The notes under the pieces are model-generated. The model was not told the DNA's origin. It saw only the letters and a program-made list of their open reading frames with translations, and ran no database searches. Below are positions 16,839-25,205 of a DNA stretch of 50,463 nucleotides, piece after piece (the stretch's first letter is position 1; each line of letters opens with the position of its first letter). Made by a program: the position numbers and the translations under genes. This DNA is from JBFFXF01 sp041569895 (lineage in GTDB: Bacteria > Planctomycetota > UBA8108 > JACQVS01): assembly GCA_041569895.1 (NCBI GenBank), contig JBFFXF010000010.1, forward strand, positions 1-50,463. The letters are read 5' to 3'.

Positions 16839-18312
16839 TCCCGTTCCTCTCGCCGCGCAGGGCGCGGATCCTCTCGAGGAAGACCGACACGACGCGCCGG
16901 TAGAGCTCGTCTCCGAGAATACGATCCTCGCAGTCGGTCTCGATCGTCGGGTTGTCGTTGACCTCGATGACGACCGTCTTGCCGCCCACTTCCTTGAGGT
17001 CGACACCGTAGAGGCCGTCGCCGAAGATCCGCGCCGCCCGGAGCGCGGCGCGCACGACCTTCTCCGGAGCGCGCCGCAGCGGGATCGCCTCGACGCGGCC
17101 GTAGCGACCGCTGCCGCCGCGCTTCCAGTTGATGATCTGCCAGTGCCCCCCCGCCATGTGATACTTGCACACGTACAGCGGGCGCCGGTCGAGGATGCCG
17201 ACACGCCAGTCGAAGGTGCTCGGGCTGTACTCCTGGGCGACGATCATCTCGGAGTCGTCGAGAAACTCGCGCACCGTGGTCTCGAGCGCCGCCGGATCGT
17301 CGACCTTGACGACGCCGAGCGAGAACGAGCTGTCGGGGCGCTTCAGGATGACGGGGAAGCCGAGACCGTCGCCGATCAGGTGCAGGTTGTCGCGGTGCGC
17401 GATGATCGTCCGCGGCGCCGCCACGCGGTGCTTCGCGAGCACCTCGGCGAGATAGACCTTGTTGGTGCAGCGCAGGATCGAGTCGGGATCGTCGATGACG
17501 ACGAGCCCGGCCTCCTGCGCCCGGCGCGCGAGGCGGTACGTGTGGTGGTCGACGCCGGTGGTCTCGCGGATGAAGAGCGCGTCGTACTCGGCCAGCCGGG
17601 CGGCGTCATCCTTGCGGATCAGCTCCGCGCGCATGCCGAGGTCGGACGCCGCCTTGATGAACTTCGCCAGGGCGGGCGGATCGGACGGCGGCTGCGCCTC
17701 GTCGGGATCGTGGAGGATCGCCAGGTCGTAGAGCGCGCTGCTCCGGCGCCGGCTCGGCGCGCGGCGACGCGAGAAGTACTGGCTCGCCACCTCGGCGACG
17801 AAGGGCCGGTGAGAGTCGGGCACGTCGTGCCCCGAGATGATGTTGATCCTCTGGATCTCCCAGGTCTTCTTGCGCGCGAAGTACACGCGCAGCAGCGGAG
17901 CCGGATAGAGATTGAAGAGGCGCGCGCTGAGCCGGTCGTACCGCTTCGCGAGGTTGCGGCCGAAATAGATGCTGAGCTCGAACCGCGGCGACGTGAGGCG
18001 CGCCAGGCTCTTCTGGATGAGCTCGTCGAGCTCCTGCGACGCGACGCGGATGATGCTCGTCGATCTGAGGTCCTGCGTCGTCGCCAGGCTCGGCAGGCAC
18101 CGGTGGCCGCGAGCCTCGGCGAGCAGCGAGACGTAGTAGCCGAGGCTCTGGTACGCGTTCGACCGGCAGAGGTTGTAGACCCTGGCGCCACGGACGTCGA
18201 GGTAGCGCCGATCGGTGAGGTAGTCTCGCGCCGCGACGAGCTCGATCTCCGGCGTCTCGAAGGGCCAATTGGCGGGCGTGTTGACGACGACGATGTTCGG
18301 CCTGGGCTTCAT
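16825..18312 (-). CDS. RimK-like ATP-grasp ligase with RLAN N-terminal domain
   Basis: The 495-residue protein has an N-terminal domain (about 1-190: VNTPANWPFETPEIELV, YNLCRSNAYQSLGYYVSLLA) that matches the RimK-like ATP-grasp N-terminal domain. An ATP-grasp domain follows (TTGVDHHTYRLARRAQ, FPVILKRPDSSFSLGVVKV, FDWRVGILDRRPLYVCKY, GVDLKEVGG, VIEVNDNPTIETD). The last motif holds the acidic and Asn ligands for ATP-magnesium. RimK-type enzymes attach amino acids, commonly glutamate, to carboxylates. The ATG shares one base with the stop of the C39-like gene, giving tight translational coupling. Context suggests it builds or extends a small peptide that the peptidase and amidohydrolase process. 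Confidence 0.88.
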   Translation of the reverse strand: MKPRPNIVVVNTPANWPFETPEIELVAARDYLTDRRYLDVRGARVYNLCRSNAYQSLGYYVSLLAEARGHRCLPSLATTQDLRSTSIIRVASQELDELIQKSLARLTSPRFELSIYFGRNLAKRYDRLSARLFNLYPAPLLRVYFARKKTWEIQRINIISGHDVPDSHRPFVAEVASQYFSRRRAPSRRRSSALYDLAILHDPDEAQPPSDPPALAKFIKAASDLGMRAELIRKDDAARLAEYDALFIRETTGVDHHTYRLARRAQEAGLVVIDDPDSILRCTNKVYLAEVLAKHRVAAPRTIIAHRDNLHLIGDGLGFPVILKRPDSSFSLGVVKVDDPAALETTVREFLDDSEMIVAQEYSPSTFDWRVGILDRRPLYVCKYHMAGGHWQIINWKRGGSGRYGRVEAIPLRRAPEKVVRAALRAARIFGDGLYGVDLKEVGGKTVVIEVNDNPTIETDCEDRILGDELYRRVVSVFLERIRALRGERNGSVRA

Positions 18313-19022
18313 CAGCGCTCGCGCTCGCGCTCGAGGACCAGGAGGTTCCCGTCGTAGGTCAGCGTGCCGAGGAAGATCGCGCCGATGACGCGATCGATGT
18401 CGACCTCGTAGTGCTGCGTCTCGGACACCGGGTTCGGGTGGAACGGATCCGAGATGCGCACCCTGCGCCTCGAGCGGTCGTAGCCGGAGAGAATGACGAA
18501 GTGGCCCACCGGCAGGCCGCGGATGTCGTCCGGCTCGTCATCCGGCCCGAACTCCCGCGCGCTGCGGTAGAGAAACGTGGCGCTGAGCCCGGTGAGGATC
18601 GGCACCGAGCGGTCGAGGTACCGCCGCAGCAGGTCATCGGTGAGGTCCTCGAACGCCAGCTTCCCGCCGAGCTCGACGAAGCGCAGGTAGGCGCGCGTCG
18701 CGGCGCGCAGCTTGCGCGCCTTCTTGACCTCGAGCTGACGCTTGAGCCGCTCGGAGAGATCGACGCCGGGCGACGCGAACCAGGTCGGGTCGAAGACCTG
18801 CAGGTTGTACGTGTAGATGGTCGCGCGGTAGCCGCGCTCGAGCGCGTGCTGCGCCAGAAGCACCGCGAGGGTGCCGCCGTCGGCGAGCTTCCCGGTGGAC
18901 GCGATGACCTCGTCGAGCGAGACGTCGTCGCCGTGATAGCGATAGACCGCGTGCAGACAGGTCGGCCCGCACGTCGTGTCGTCGGGCTGCGGATCGATCT
19001 CGAGCAGGATGCCGTTCTCCAT
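18312..19022 (-). CDS. C39-like cysteine peptidase of the amidoligase cluster
   Basis: The 236-residue product has the papain-like/C39 arrangement: Cys18 in DDTTCGPTCLHAVYRYH, His174 in PVGHFVILSGYD and Asp192 in RISDPFHPNP, which together form a plausible catalytic triad. There is no transporter domain and no signal peptide, so it acts in the cytoplasm as a separate protein. It is the first gene of the tightly overlapping set of peptidase, ATP-grasp ligase, GCS2-type ligase and FGase-like protein. It may trim a peptide tag or transfer an acyl group. Substrate unknown. Confidence 0.82.
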   Translation of the reverse strand: MENGILLEIDPQPDDTTCGPTCLHAVYRYHGDDVSLDEVIASTGKLADGGTLAVLLAQHALERGYRATIYTYNLQVFDPTWFASPGVDLSERLKRQLEVKKARKLRAATRAYLRFVELGGKLAFEDLTDDLLRRYLDRSVPILTGLSATFLYRSAREFGPDDEPDDIRGLPVGHFVILSGYDRSRRRVRISDPFHPNPVSETQHYEVDIDRVIGAIFLGTLTYDGNLLVLERERER

Positions 19023-19080
19023 GACGGCCGTATTCTACTCGACCGGCGAGCAGCCCACCACGGGCGGCGCGCCGCTCGCC

Positions 19081-19103
19081 ATCGCCCCCCGTGGCGGGGC
19101 GAT
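19081..19103. other. Perfect 8-bp inverted repeat upstream of the amidoligase cluster
   Basis: ATCGCCCC and GGGGCGAT flank a 7-base loop, about 60 bases before the C39-like gene. It could be an operator, a 5' leader hairpin or part of a terminator for the upstream oxidoreductase. Confidence 0.4.
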
Positions 19104-19151
19104 CCGGCTCGACGGCCGGTCGACGGCGGCGCGAGCCCGCGGCGGGCCAGC

Positions 19152-19182
19152 GCCATTCGGCCCGGAGGAGGGCCGGAATGGC
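19152..19182 (-). terminator. Hairpin directly after the oxidoreductase stop
   Basis: GCCATTCGGCCC and GGGCCGGAATGGC pair with a single bulge around a short loop. The hairpin starts two bases after the stop codon of the gene at 19184. It has no U-tract, so it may be an RNA-stabilising or attenuating hairpin rather than a classic intrinsic terminator. Confidence 0.55.
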
Positions 19183-19183
19183 G

Positions 19184-20395
19184 TCAGACCGTTTCGGTCC
19201 TCGAGCGCAGGTCCTCCCAGCGGATGACGCGGGGGGTGAAGCTGCGCTTCGAGCGGTCGTACATCGCCTTGCGGCCCATCAGCGCCATCAGGGTGCTGAC
19301 GCGGGCCGTCTCGTGGTTCGAGTAGGGCATCTCGCCGGTCCGGACGCAATCGATGAAGGCGGCGAACTCCTCCTCGGTGCCGTTGTCGTAGCCCTCCGAG
19401 GCGGGCGCGACGCGCTCCTTGGTCTTCTCGCGGTCGCGCAGGTAGCGCATGCCGCGGGTCAGGTCGTAGGCGCCGCGCTCGCAGAAGACCCAGAGCTTCT
19501 CGTTGATGAAGTTCTGCTCCTCCGGCTTGGTCGACGGCCCCTCGTCCTCGCCGATGGTCCCCGGCACGCCCATGAAGTGCGTGTAGGAGAAGATCACGTT
19601 CCCCGGGAACTCGAACGCGGTGGCCGAGCCGGCCTCGGAGAGGTGCTTGATCGACGTCTCTCCGAGGTTCATCGGCGGCCGCCCGATCGACACGCAGTTC
19701 AGCGGCGGACGGTTCTTCATCACCCACGACATGGCGTCCATGTGGTGGCACGCCTGCTCGATCAATCGGCCCCCGTCCCAGTCCGCGTCGGCCGGGCCCT
19801 GCGGGTGGAAGAAGTGCCAGTGCCCCTGGAGCGCGTAGACCTTGCCGAGCTTCTCGGCGTGGATCTCCTCGACGATCTTCCGGTGACCCGGGATGTAGCG
19901 GCGCTGGAATCCGAACTGCACCCACTTCTTGGTGCGGCGCGCCGCGGCGACGAGCTGGTCGACGCGCTCGACGGTCGAGTCGACCGGCTTCTCGCTGAAG
20001 CAGTTGAAGCCCATCTCGAGGACCGGCACGACGACGCGCGCGTGGTTCTGGACCTCGACGACGACGCTGACGCCATCGGGCTTCTCCTTCTCGAGCATCA
20101 CCCGAAAGTCCTTGTAGGCGTTCGGACGGTGCTCCCTGGCGATCTCCTGCGCTCTCTTCAGCCGGTCGTCGCGCAGCTCGCACACGCCGGTGATCCTGGC
20201 GCCCGGGACCGCCGCGAGGGCGCGCAGGTCACGCGATCCCCGGCCACCGCAGCCGATGGTGCAGACCTTGACCGTGTCGTCCCTGTTGAGCACGCCCGCC
20301 CCGAGGATCGATGGCAGGGCGAGAGCGGACGCTCCCGCCGCCGACGTCGCGATGAACTTCCTCCGGGACACCTGTCGCTGCCGTGTCGCGTCCAT
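19184..20395 (-). CDS. Tat-exported Gfo/Idh/MocA family oxidoreductase
   Basis: The start is set at an ATG with a strong AGGAGG Shine-Dalgarno. It begins a Tat signal (SRRKFIATSAAGASALALP). The 403-residue product has the Rossmann motif VKVCTIGCGGRGS, the EKPVDSTVERVDQLV region with the family's EKP lysine, and a C-terminal alpha/beta substrate domain (YNLR-like stretches QFGFQRRYIPGH and RLIEQACHHMDAM). Such Tat-exported NAD(P)-dependent enzymes are numerous in planctomycetes and act on sugars or sugar-like compounds. The substrate here is not known. It is transcribed alone, divergent from the lipoprotein gene at 20682. Confidence 0.9.
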   Translation of the reverse strand: MDATRQRQVSRRKFIATSAAGASALALPSILGAGVLNRDDTVKVCTIGCGGRGSRDLRALAAVPGARITGVCELRDDRLKRAQEIAREHRPNAYKDFRVMLEKEKPDGVSVVVEVQNHARVVVPVLEMGFNCFSEKPVDSTVERVDQLVAAARRTKKWVQFGFQRRYIPGHRKIVEEIHAEKLGKVYALQGHWHFFHPQGPADADWDGGRLIEQACHHMDAMSWVMKNRPPLNCVSIGRPPMNLGETSIKHLSEAGSATAFEFPGNVIFSYTHFMGVPGTIGEDEGPSTKPEEQNFINEKLWVFCERGAYDLTRGMRYLRDREKTKERVAPASEGYDNGTEEEFAAFIDCVRTGEMPYSNHETARVSTLMALMGRKAMYDRSKRSFTPRVIRWEDLRSRTETV

Positions 20396-20545
20396 GACCT
20401 TCCTCCTGCGATCTTCCGACGAGACCTCGCAAGCGCGAGAAACCGTCAACACCCCGTACACCCTCCGGACGGGCATCGTACCGCGAGCGCGGACCCGGTC
20501 AAACGGTAACGTGACGTCGCGGCGTGAAACCGAGCTTCATGCCAC

Positions 20546-20559
20546 GCGGAAAAATCCGC
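20546..20559. other. Short hairpin in the divergent region
   Basis: GCGGA and TCCGC flank AAAA in the 286-base gap between the oxidoreductase and the lipoprotein gene. It could be a small hairpin or a protein site. Function unknown. Confidence 0.3.
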
Positions 20560-20591
20560 CTTCGGCGCGGACGGCGCGCGGGCCATATTGG

Positions 20592-20619
20592 GTGACAACT
20601 TCCCTGAATATTGTATTCT
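20592..20619 (+). promoter_or_regulatory. Candidate sigma70-type promoter for the lipoprotein gene at 20682
   Basis: GTGACA at 20592-20597 and TATTCT at 20614-20619 are separated by 16 bases, in the most AT-rich patch of the divergent gap. A perfect 7-bp inverted repeat (AGACGGA, TTG, TCCGTCT, 20625-20641) sits at the predicted transcript start and could be an operator or leader hairpin. Confidence 0.4.
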
Positions 20620-20681
20620 TCTCAAGACGGATTGTCCGTCTCGTGGCAAGCACGTCGCAGCACCAAGCGAGAGAGGACAAC

Positions 20682-21257
20682 ATGGCGACACCGACGCGTA
20701 GACCACGATTGTTGACGGCACTCTGCGGCGGCGTCATCGCCGCAGCACTGTTTCACGGTTGTAACTCCTCGAGCGACCTCTTCACGTGGACGTTCAGCGT
20801 CGGCCAGGCGGTTCCGGAGCAGACGATCCCCGGCGACGCCGCTACCGCCGGCAACCCCCTCAGCATCCAGATCGTCGAGACGATGCCGGACATAGGGGAC
20901 GAGCCGGAGTATCAGGCCGAGGTCTTCGACTTCCTGAGACTGGTGGTGAGCGCCGAGGTGACGCTGTCGATCACCGGCACCTCGCCCACGCCGGACTTCT
21001 CCTTCATCGACTCGATCCTCATCACCGTCGGGCCCCCGGGCGGCGGCGCGCCGATCACCGAGATCGCCAACCTGCCGAGCGGCGATCCCCAGTTCGCCGG
21101 TTCGACGCTGACGCTGACGACCACGGAGCTGGACGTCACTGATCTGCTCGAGACGGGCGCCTACGAGCTCACCGTCGACGTCCAGGGGGTGGTCCCGGCA
21201 AACGACGTCATCTTCGACGGCACGGTCGATTTCGACATCACGGTGGGGCTCAGGTAA
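20682..21257 (+). CDS. Hypothetical lipoprotein
   Basis: The ATG follows a GAGAGAGG Shine-Dalgarno and begins a lipoprotein signal ending in AALFHGCNSSS, with the lipidated Cys near residue 27. The 191-residue product is predicted to be all-beta, with stretches such as LVVSAEVTLSITG and GAYELTVDVQGVVP, and may be an immunoglobulin-like domain. I do not recognise a family. It is 27 bases upstream of a second secreted protein, so the pair is likely an operon. Confidence 0.7.
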   Translation: MATPTRRPRLLTALCGGVIAAALFHGCNSSSDLFTWTFSVGQAVPEQTIPGDAATAGNPLSIQIVETMPDIGDEPEYQAEVFDFLRLVVSAEVTLSITGTSPTPDFSFIDSILITVGPPGGGAPITEIANLPSGDPQFAGSTLTLTTTELDVTDLLETGAYELTVDVQGVVPANDVIFDGTVDFDITVGLR

Positions 21258-21284
21258 GAGACCTCGCGAACGGAGAGGGGAGGC

Positions 21285-22742
21285 ATGAGAGCACGTGCCG
21301 TGCTCACCGCGGCGACCGTCTCCGCGGTCGTTTTCTCGTCCGCGACCTGCTGGCTCCTCTCAAGCATGTCGCGCGACACGCACCCCTCGACGGAGGACCC
21401 TCCCGCGGGGACTCGTCGGAGCGTTGCGCTCGCCGCGGGCGCGGAATCGAGACCATCGCCCCGCACGGGCTTGCTCACGGGTGCCGATGCGAAGCATCCT
21501 TCAGAGGATCCTGCCTCCGCGCCGCCACGGCACGCCGCCCGCGCGGGCATCGAGACCGCCAGCGAGCCGGTCTCTCCCGATCTGCCCGACGTCGGTGACG
21601 GCGACACGACCGGCGCTTCCGAGACGCCCGGCATCATCTTCTTCGGCTCGGTGACCGACCCCGACGGGCGTCCGCTGTCGGGAGTCGTCGTCTCGGCGGT
21701 CAACTCGACGGGCGCGACCGTGACCGGCAGTGACGGCGCCTATCTCCTCGAGGTCCGCCCCGGCCCGGGTACGAGCCCGACGATCGTCCTCTCCGCGCAG
21801 CTCGACGGCTTCCGGGGCGCGACGGCCAGCATCCAGCCCCGGGACACGGTCGGGAAGGACGGCGCGACGGGCGCCGGCGACGACTGGTCGGAGGTCGAGG
21901 CGGTCGAGCTCCACTTCGAGATGGAGCCGATCGTCGACCCGGCTTCGCTCGCGGGCCGCCTGCTCGACCGGGACGGCAATGCCGTCTCCGGAGAGCGCGT
22001 CAGCGTCAGGAGCGCGTCGATGGACATTCGCACCAGCGCGGTGAGCGGCCCCGACGGCCACTTCGTCCTCACCGAGCTGACCGCGGCGGAGGACTACCGG
22101 CTGCGAGTTCGCCCCACCGGGCCCTACCGCGATCGCGACCTCTTCCCGCTCTCTCTCGCTGCCGGCGAGAACGAGATCGACATTCGCCTCGACGCCATCA
22201 AGCGCGGCGCGCTCTCCGCCGTCCTCGTCGACTCGACCGGCGCGCCGCTGCCCCGCTTCACGGTGCAGCTCCGCCCGCGGCAGTCGCGGAGCGGCTCGAG
22301 GATGGCGACGACGGACGACCACGGGCGCCTCCACGCCGCCGACTTGCCGTCCGGTCCACTGATCATCGAGACGCGTGACACCCCACGCGTGAAGGTGCGC
22401 GGCGTCGAGGTCATCGCCGGCGAGGAGCGCACGCTCGAGATCCCGATCGGCATCGGGTCGAGGGCGGTGCTCGGGACCGTCCGGGACGCCGCGGGCGCCC
22501 CGGTGCCCGGCGCGCACGTGCTCATCTCCTGGCGCGCCACGCGCGGCCCCGTCCGGAGCGGGCTCTACCTGGAGACGGTCGCCGGCGCGCGTGGCGAGTT
22601 CTCGGTCGAGGGGCTCGGCGCCGGCGCCTGCATCGCCGTCGTCAAGGCGAGCGGCTTCCGGTCACGCAAGCTCGATTTCGAGATCGCGGCCGGCCGCGAC
22701 CTCGACGGGCTCGCCGTGGTGCTCGAGCCGCTCGAGCGCTGA
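21285..22742 (+). CDS. Secreted or anchored protein with carboxypeptidase-regulatory-like domains
   Basis: A strong GGGGAGG Shine-Dalgarno precedes the ATG. Residues 1-28 form a signal or anchor segment, followed by a Pro/Ser-rich stretch to about residue 115. Three or more CarboxypepD_reg-type beta modules follow, marked by IIFFGSVTDPDGRPLSGVVV, ASLAGRLLDRDGNAVSGE and AVLGTVRDAAGAPVPGAHV, each with a GSDGAYLL or DGHFVLTEL type strand. Such modules are structural or binding domains of secreted proteins, and no enzyme domain is present. The 485-residue protein probably works with the preceding lipoprotein at the cell surface. Function unknown. Confidence 0.75.
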   Translation: MRARAVLTAATVSAVVFSSATCWLLSSMSRDTHPSTEDPPAGTRRSVALAAGAESRPSPRTGLLTGADAKHPSEDPASAPPRHAARAGIETASEPVSPDLPDVGDGDTTGASETPGIIFFGSVTDPDGRPLSGVVVSAVNSTGATVTGSDGAYLLEVRPGPGTSPTIVLSAQLDGFRGATASIQPRDTVGKDGATGAGDDWSEVEAVELHFEMEPIVDPASLAGRLLDRDGNAVSGERVSVRSASMDIRTSAVSGPDGHFVLTELTAAEDYRLRVRPTGPYRDRDLFPLSLAAGENEIDIRLDAIKRGALSAVLVDSTGAPLPRFTVQLRPRQSRSGSRMATTDDHGRLHAADLPSGPLIIETRDTPRVKVRGVEVIAGEERTLEIPIGIGSRAVLGTVRDAAGAPVPGAHVLISWRATRGPVRSGLYLETVAGARGEFSVEGLGAGACIAVVKASGFRSRKLDFEIAAGRDLDGLAVVLEPLER

Positions 22743-22778
22743 CGGTGGCGCCCCGGCCCTGCCGCAACCGTCGAGCGA

Positions 22779-23786
22779 TCACCCGGACGAGCCGGTGTCG
22801 ATCTCGACCCGGACGCTGGTGAGGAACCGCTCGGGCGACCGCGACTTGCGTTCCAGCGCCTCGACCACCATCCGCGCCGTCGTCCGCCCCGTGCCGGCCG
22901 CCGCCACGCGCACCGCGCCCTCGATCCGTTCCACTCGCGCGATGGTCGGCTCGAACCCGTCGACCCGGACGACCTTGACGTCCCGGAGCTCGATCAGCTT
23001 GCCGACCTCGTCGAGGGACACATCGCGAGGCTTCGACGGATCGGCGATCTTCACCGCGAGCGCAAACGGCTTCTCGATCACCTCGACCTTGAGCCTCTTC
23101 AGGACCTTCTTGCCGCCGAGGACGTAGGTGACCCTGAAGGTCTCCTTGGCCGCCTCGAGGCCGTGGACCGTCAGCGCGTGATCGGTGACATCCACGGCGC
23201 TGGTCGGTCGCCGCGGGCGTCCGACGTGGGTGATCTTCGCGATCTCCGACACCGCGAGCTTGAGGCGTCCGCCGATGGGCACGAGGATCGTCGGGAAGTC
23301 GTCGAGGTCGACGAGGAGCCGGATCTTCTGCGTGTAGAACTCCGGCGCCACCTTGACCCAGGACGTCGTCTTGCGCTCTCGCCCCGTGCCGTCGATGCGG
23401 CGCGATTCGGTGTAGCGCCACACGTCCGCCTTGAAGTCCAGGGAAAGCAGGTACTCCCGCCCCGCCGCCTCGGGCGAGGCCTTGATGCGGATGGCGCCGC
23501 GGGAGGCAGTCGCCTTGACCCCGACCTCCCGTTTCTTGCCGAGGTCGTCGATGGTCGAGATGGTCGCCGGGCCGCCGACCGGCGTCACGGCGAGACCCTG
23601 GAGCGACTGCTGCTTCTTCCGATCACCGACCCTCGGCGAACGGCGAGCTCCGGTGTAGAGCACGGTCTGCGGCTTGAACGCGCGGGTCTTGCCGGGCTCG
23701 AGGACGATCGTCGCCGGCTCCTCGGCAGGCGCGACCCCCCCACCGAGCGCCACACCCACGATCGCGGCGAGGCTCCGGATCGACAT
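22779..23786 (-). CDS. Hypothetical secreted protein
   Basis: The chosen ATG has an AAAGGGGG Shine-Dalgarno and a signal peptide (MSIRSLAAIVGVALGGGVAPA). The 335-residue product is rich in Lys, Arg and Val with many short beta strands, such as AVSEIAKITHVG and LKRLKVEVIEKPFALAVKIA, which suggests tandem immunoglobulin-like domains. I do not recognise a family or active site. It converges with the gene ending at 22742. Confidence 0.65.
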   Translation of the reverse strand: MSIRSLAAIVGVALGGGVAPAEEPATIVLEPGKTRAFKPQTVLYTGARRSPRVGDRKKQQSLQGLAVTPVGGPATISTIDDLGKKREVGVKATASRGAIRIKASPEAAGREYLLSLDFKADVWRYTESRRIDGTGRERKTTSWVKVAPEFYTQKIRLLVDLDDFPTILVPIGGRLKLAVSEIAKITHVGRPRRPTSAVDVTDHALTVHGLEAAKETFRVTYVLGGKKVLKRLKVEVIEKPFALAVKIADPSKPRDVSLDEVGKLIELRDVKVVRVDGFEPTIARVERIEGAVRVAAAGTGRTTARMVVEALERKSRSPERFLTSVRVEIDTGSSG

Positions 23787-24148
23787 GGTGCCCCCTTTCT
23801 GTGGTTTCCAGCGTCGTGTCCGCCGGTCATCGTCCCCCGCGAGACCACCAGACACAAGGGCGAATCCTCCGGCTCCGAGTCAGAGACAGAGACAGAGATC
23901 AGAGAACAGAGATCGGACAACACCGTCGGCCTCGGTCTCGGCCTCGGTCTCGGCCTCGGTCTCGGAGTCGGGTCTCGGAGTCGGAGTCGGAATCGGTCAT
24001 CGGAGTCGGAGTCGGAGTCGGTATCGGATCTCGGACTCCGAATCGGATCTCCGAGTCGGATCTCGGAATCGGGTCCTCCGTCCAGCCCCGCGGAATCTGC
24101 GGGCATCGTCCCGACGCACGGGAGACAATAACCGCCGGGGACAGAGCG
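23787..24148. repeat. Composite simple-repeat island (GAGACA, CTCGGT and TCGGAG modules)
   Basis: This divergent 362-base gap has no believable gene. It contains GAGACA/CAGAGA units at about 23876-23922, CTCGGT/CTCGGC units at about 23930-23965 and TCGGAG/TCGGAA/TCGGTA units to about 24075. The order GAGACA then TCGGAG recurs at 32740-32880. Confidence 0.85.
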
Positions 24149-24844
24149 ATGCACACCGAGCATTCCGCCCACGACAGCGCCGCCGAGCGAAAGGTCGGGT
24201 CCGATCGGGTGGTCGCCGAGGCGGACGGGCTGGTGATCCGCTCGCGGGCGGACATGCTCGACTGGCCGACGCGCGAGTTTCACCGGCCCCGTGTCCATGT
24301 CGACGGGAAGGAGTACGCCATCGTCGACAGGACTCGCGAGGAGAGCCCGGACCGCCGCGTCTTCCGGTACCGCCTGTCGCCGTGGCGTGACCCGCGCGAG
24401 GAGCCCTCGGCGGAGATCTATTACGACGAGGAGTACGTCCATGAGCGCGACCGGGAGCGCGCGCTCGACGTCACGATGACCTATCTGCGGCCCCTGGTGC
24501 CGGTCGCCATGGCCCTCATCGGCTTGTGGCCGTCCTCGTGGAAGAGCTGGCTCGAGGAGCGCACCGGGTGCGACGCGCGCGCGGCGACGCTCTACTCCGT
24601 GTGGCTCGAGGGCATGGTCGCGTTCCTGCTGATGGTGACCCTCTGCATCACGCTCTTCGTGACGGCTCTCTCGAGGATGATGATATTGCAGCCGTGGCCG
24701 CTGGGGTTCATCGTGGCCGTGCTCGTGGTCGACACCATCATGCGGCTCGACAGCGTGATGCGCGACGATCGGGTGCCGTCCGGAGTCCTCGAGTGGATCT
24801 TTCGGCGGCGGGCCCGGCGTGACGGGCGAAAAGATTCCGTCTAA
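24149..24844 (+). CDS. Hypothetical protein with C-terminal membrane segments
   Basis: This 231-residue protein has a charged N-terminal half (EFHRPRVHVDGKEYAIVD, AEIYYDEEYVHERDRE) and about three hydrophobic segments (LVPVAMALIGLW, MVAFLLMVTLCITLFVTAL, PLGFIVAVLVVDTIM), ending in an Arg-rich cytoplasmic tail. I do not recognise a family. The start is the ATG after GGGGACAGAGC. It may be co-transcribed with the two small genes after the G-rich island at 24918-24989. Confidence 0.65.
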   Translation: MHTEHSAHDSAAERKVGSDRVVAEADGLVIRSRADMLDWPTREFHRPRVHVDGKEYAIVDRTREESPDRRVFRYRLSPWRDPREEPSAEIYYDEEYVHERDRERALDVTMTYLRPLVPVAMALIGLWPSSWKSWLEERTGCDARAATLYSVWLEGMVAFLLMVTLCITLFVTALSRMMILQPWPLGFIVAVLVVDTIMRLDSVMRDDRVPSGVLEWIFRRRARRDGRKDSV

Positions 24845-24917
24845 GAGGGACGGGGGTGTCGACGTCTTTGGGGCGGGAGGGCCAGGGATGCACTCCGGGG
24901 CTTGAGCCGGTTGAGAC

Positions 24918-24989
24918 GAGTTCGGGACCGGGACCGGGCACGGGTCCGGGGCCCGGAACGGGTCCGGGGCCGGGAACGGGAGGAGACGG
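24918..24989 (+). repeat. G-rich array (GGGACC/GGGTCC/GGGAACG) ending at a start codon
   Basis: The plus strand has GGG runs every 3-4 bases over about 60 bases, ending in GGGAGGAGACGG just before the ATG at 24990. The end of the array also supplies the Shine-Dalgarno. The spacing fits the canonical G-quadruplex pattern. Confidence 0.85.
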
Positions 24990-25205
24990 ATGACCACGAC
25001 ACGACGCGCTCGTCGCTGGACGCTGCTTGCGGCGCTGGCCGGGCTGGCCGTCCTGATGGCGGCCGGGACGCAGTGGCGGATGATCCGGGCCTGGGTGGTT
25101 CTGAAGACGCAGTTCGAGCGCGTGCGGGTGAGCGCCGACGCCGATCCGCAGTATCGCCACGTCGACACCGGGATCGTCTTCGTGGTGCGGAGGTCCCAGC
25201 CGTGA
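24990..25205 (+). CDS. Small single-pass membrane protein
   Basis: The 71-residue product has one N-terminal hydrophobic segment (WTLLAALAGLAVLMAAG) and a short soluble tail (VDTGIVFVVRRSQP). It has a GGGAGGAG Shine-Dalgarno, and its stop overlaps the next gene's GTG start as GTGA. I do not recognise a family. Start, Shine-Dalgarno and coupling support it being real. Confidence 0.6.
   Translation: MTTTRRARRWTLLAALAGLAVLMAAGTQWRMIRAWVVLKTQFERVRVSADADPQYRHVDTGIVFVVRRSQP

Noticed and set aside
23876..24075. Possible CRISPR array in the repeat islands
   Set aside because: Units are 5-9 bases and degenerate, no unique spacers are present and no cas genes are nearby.
23801..24148. Plus-strand N-terminal extension of the gene at 24149 through the repeat island
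   Set aside because: The extension is coded entirely by repeats. The ATG at 24149 is the first start after them.
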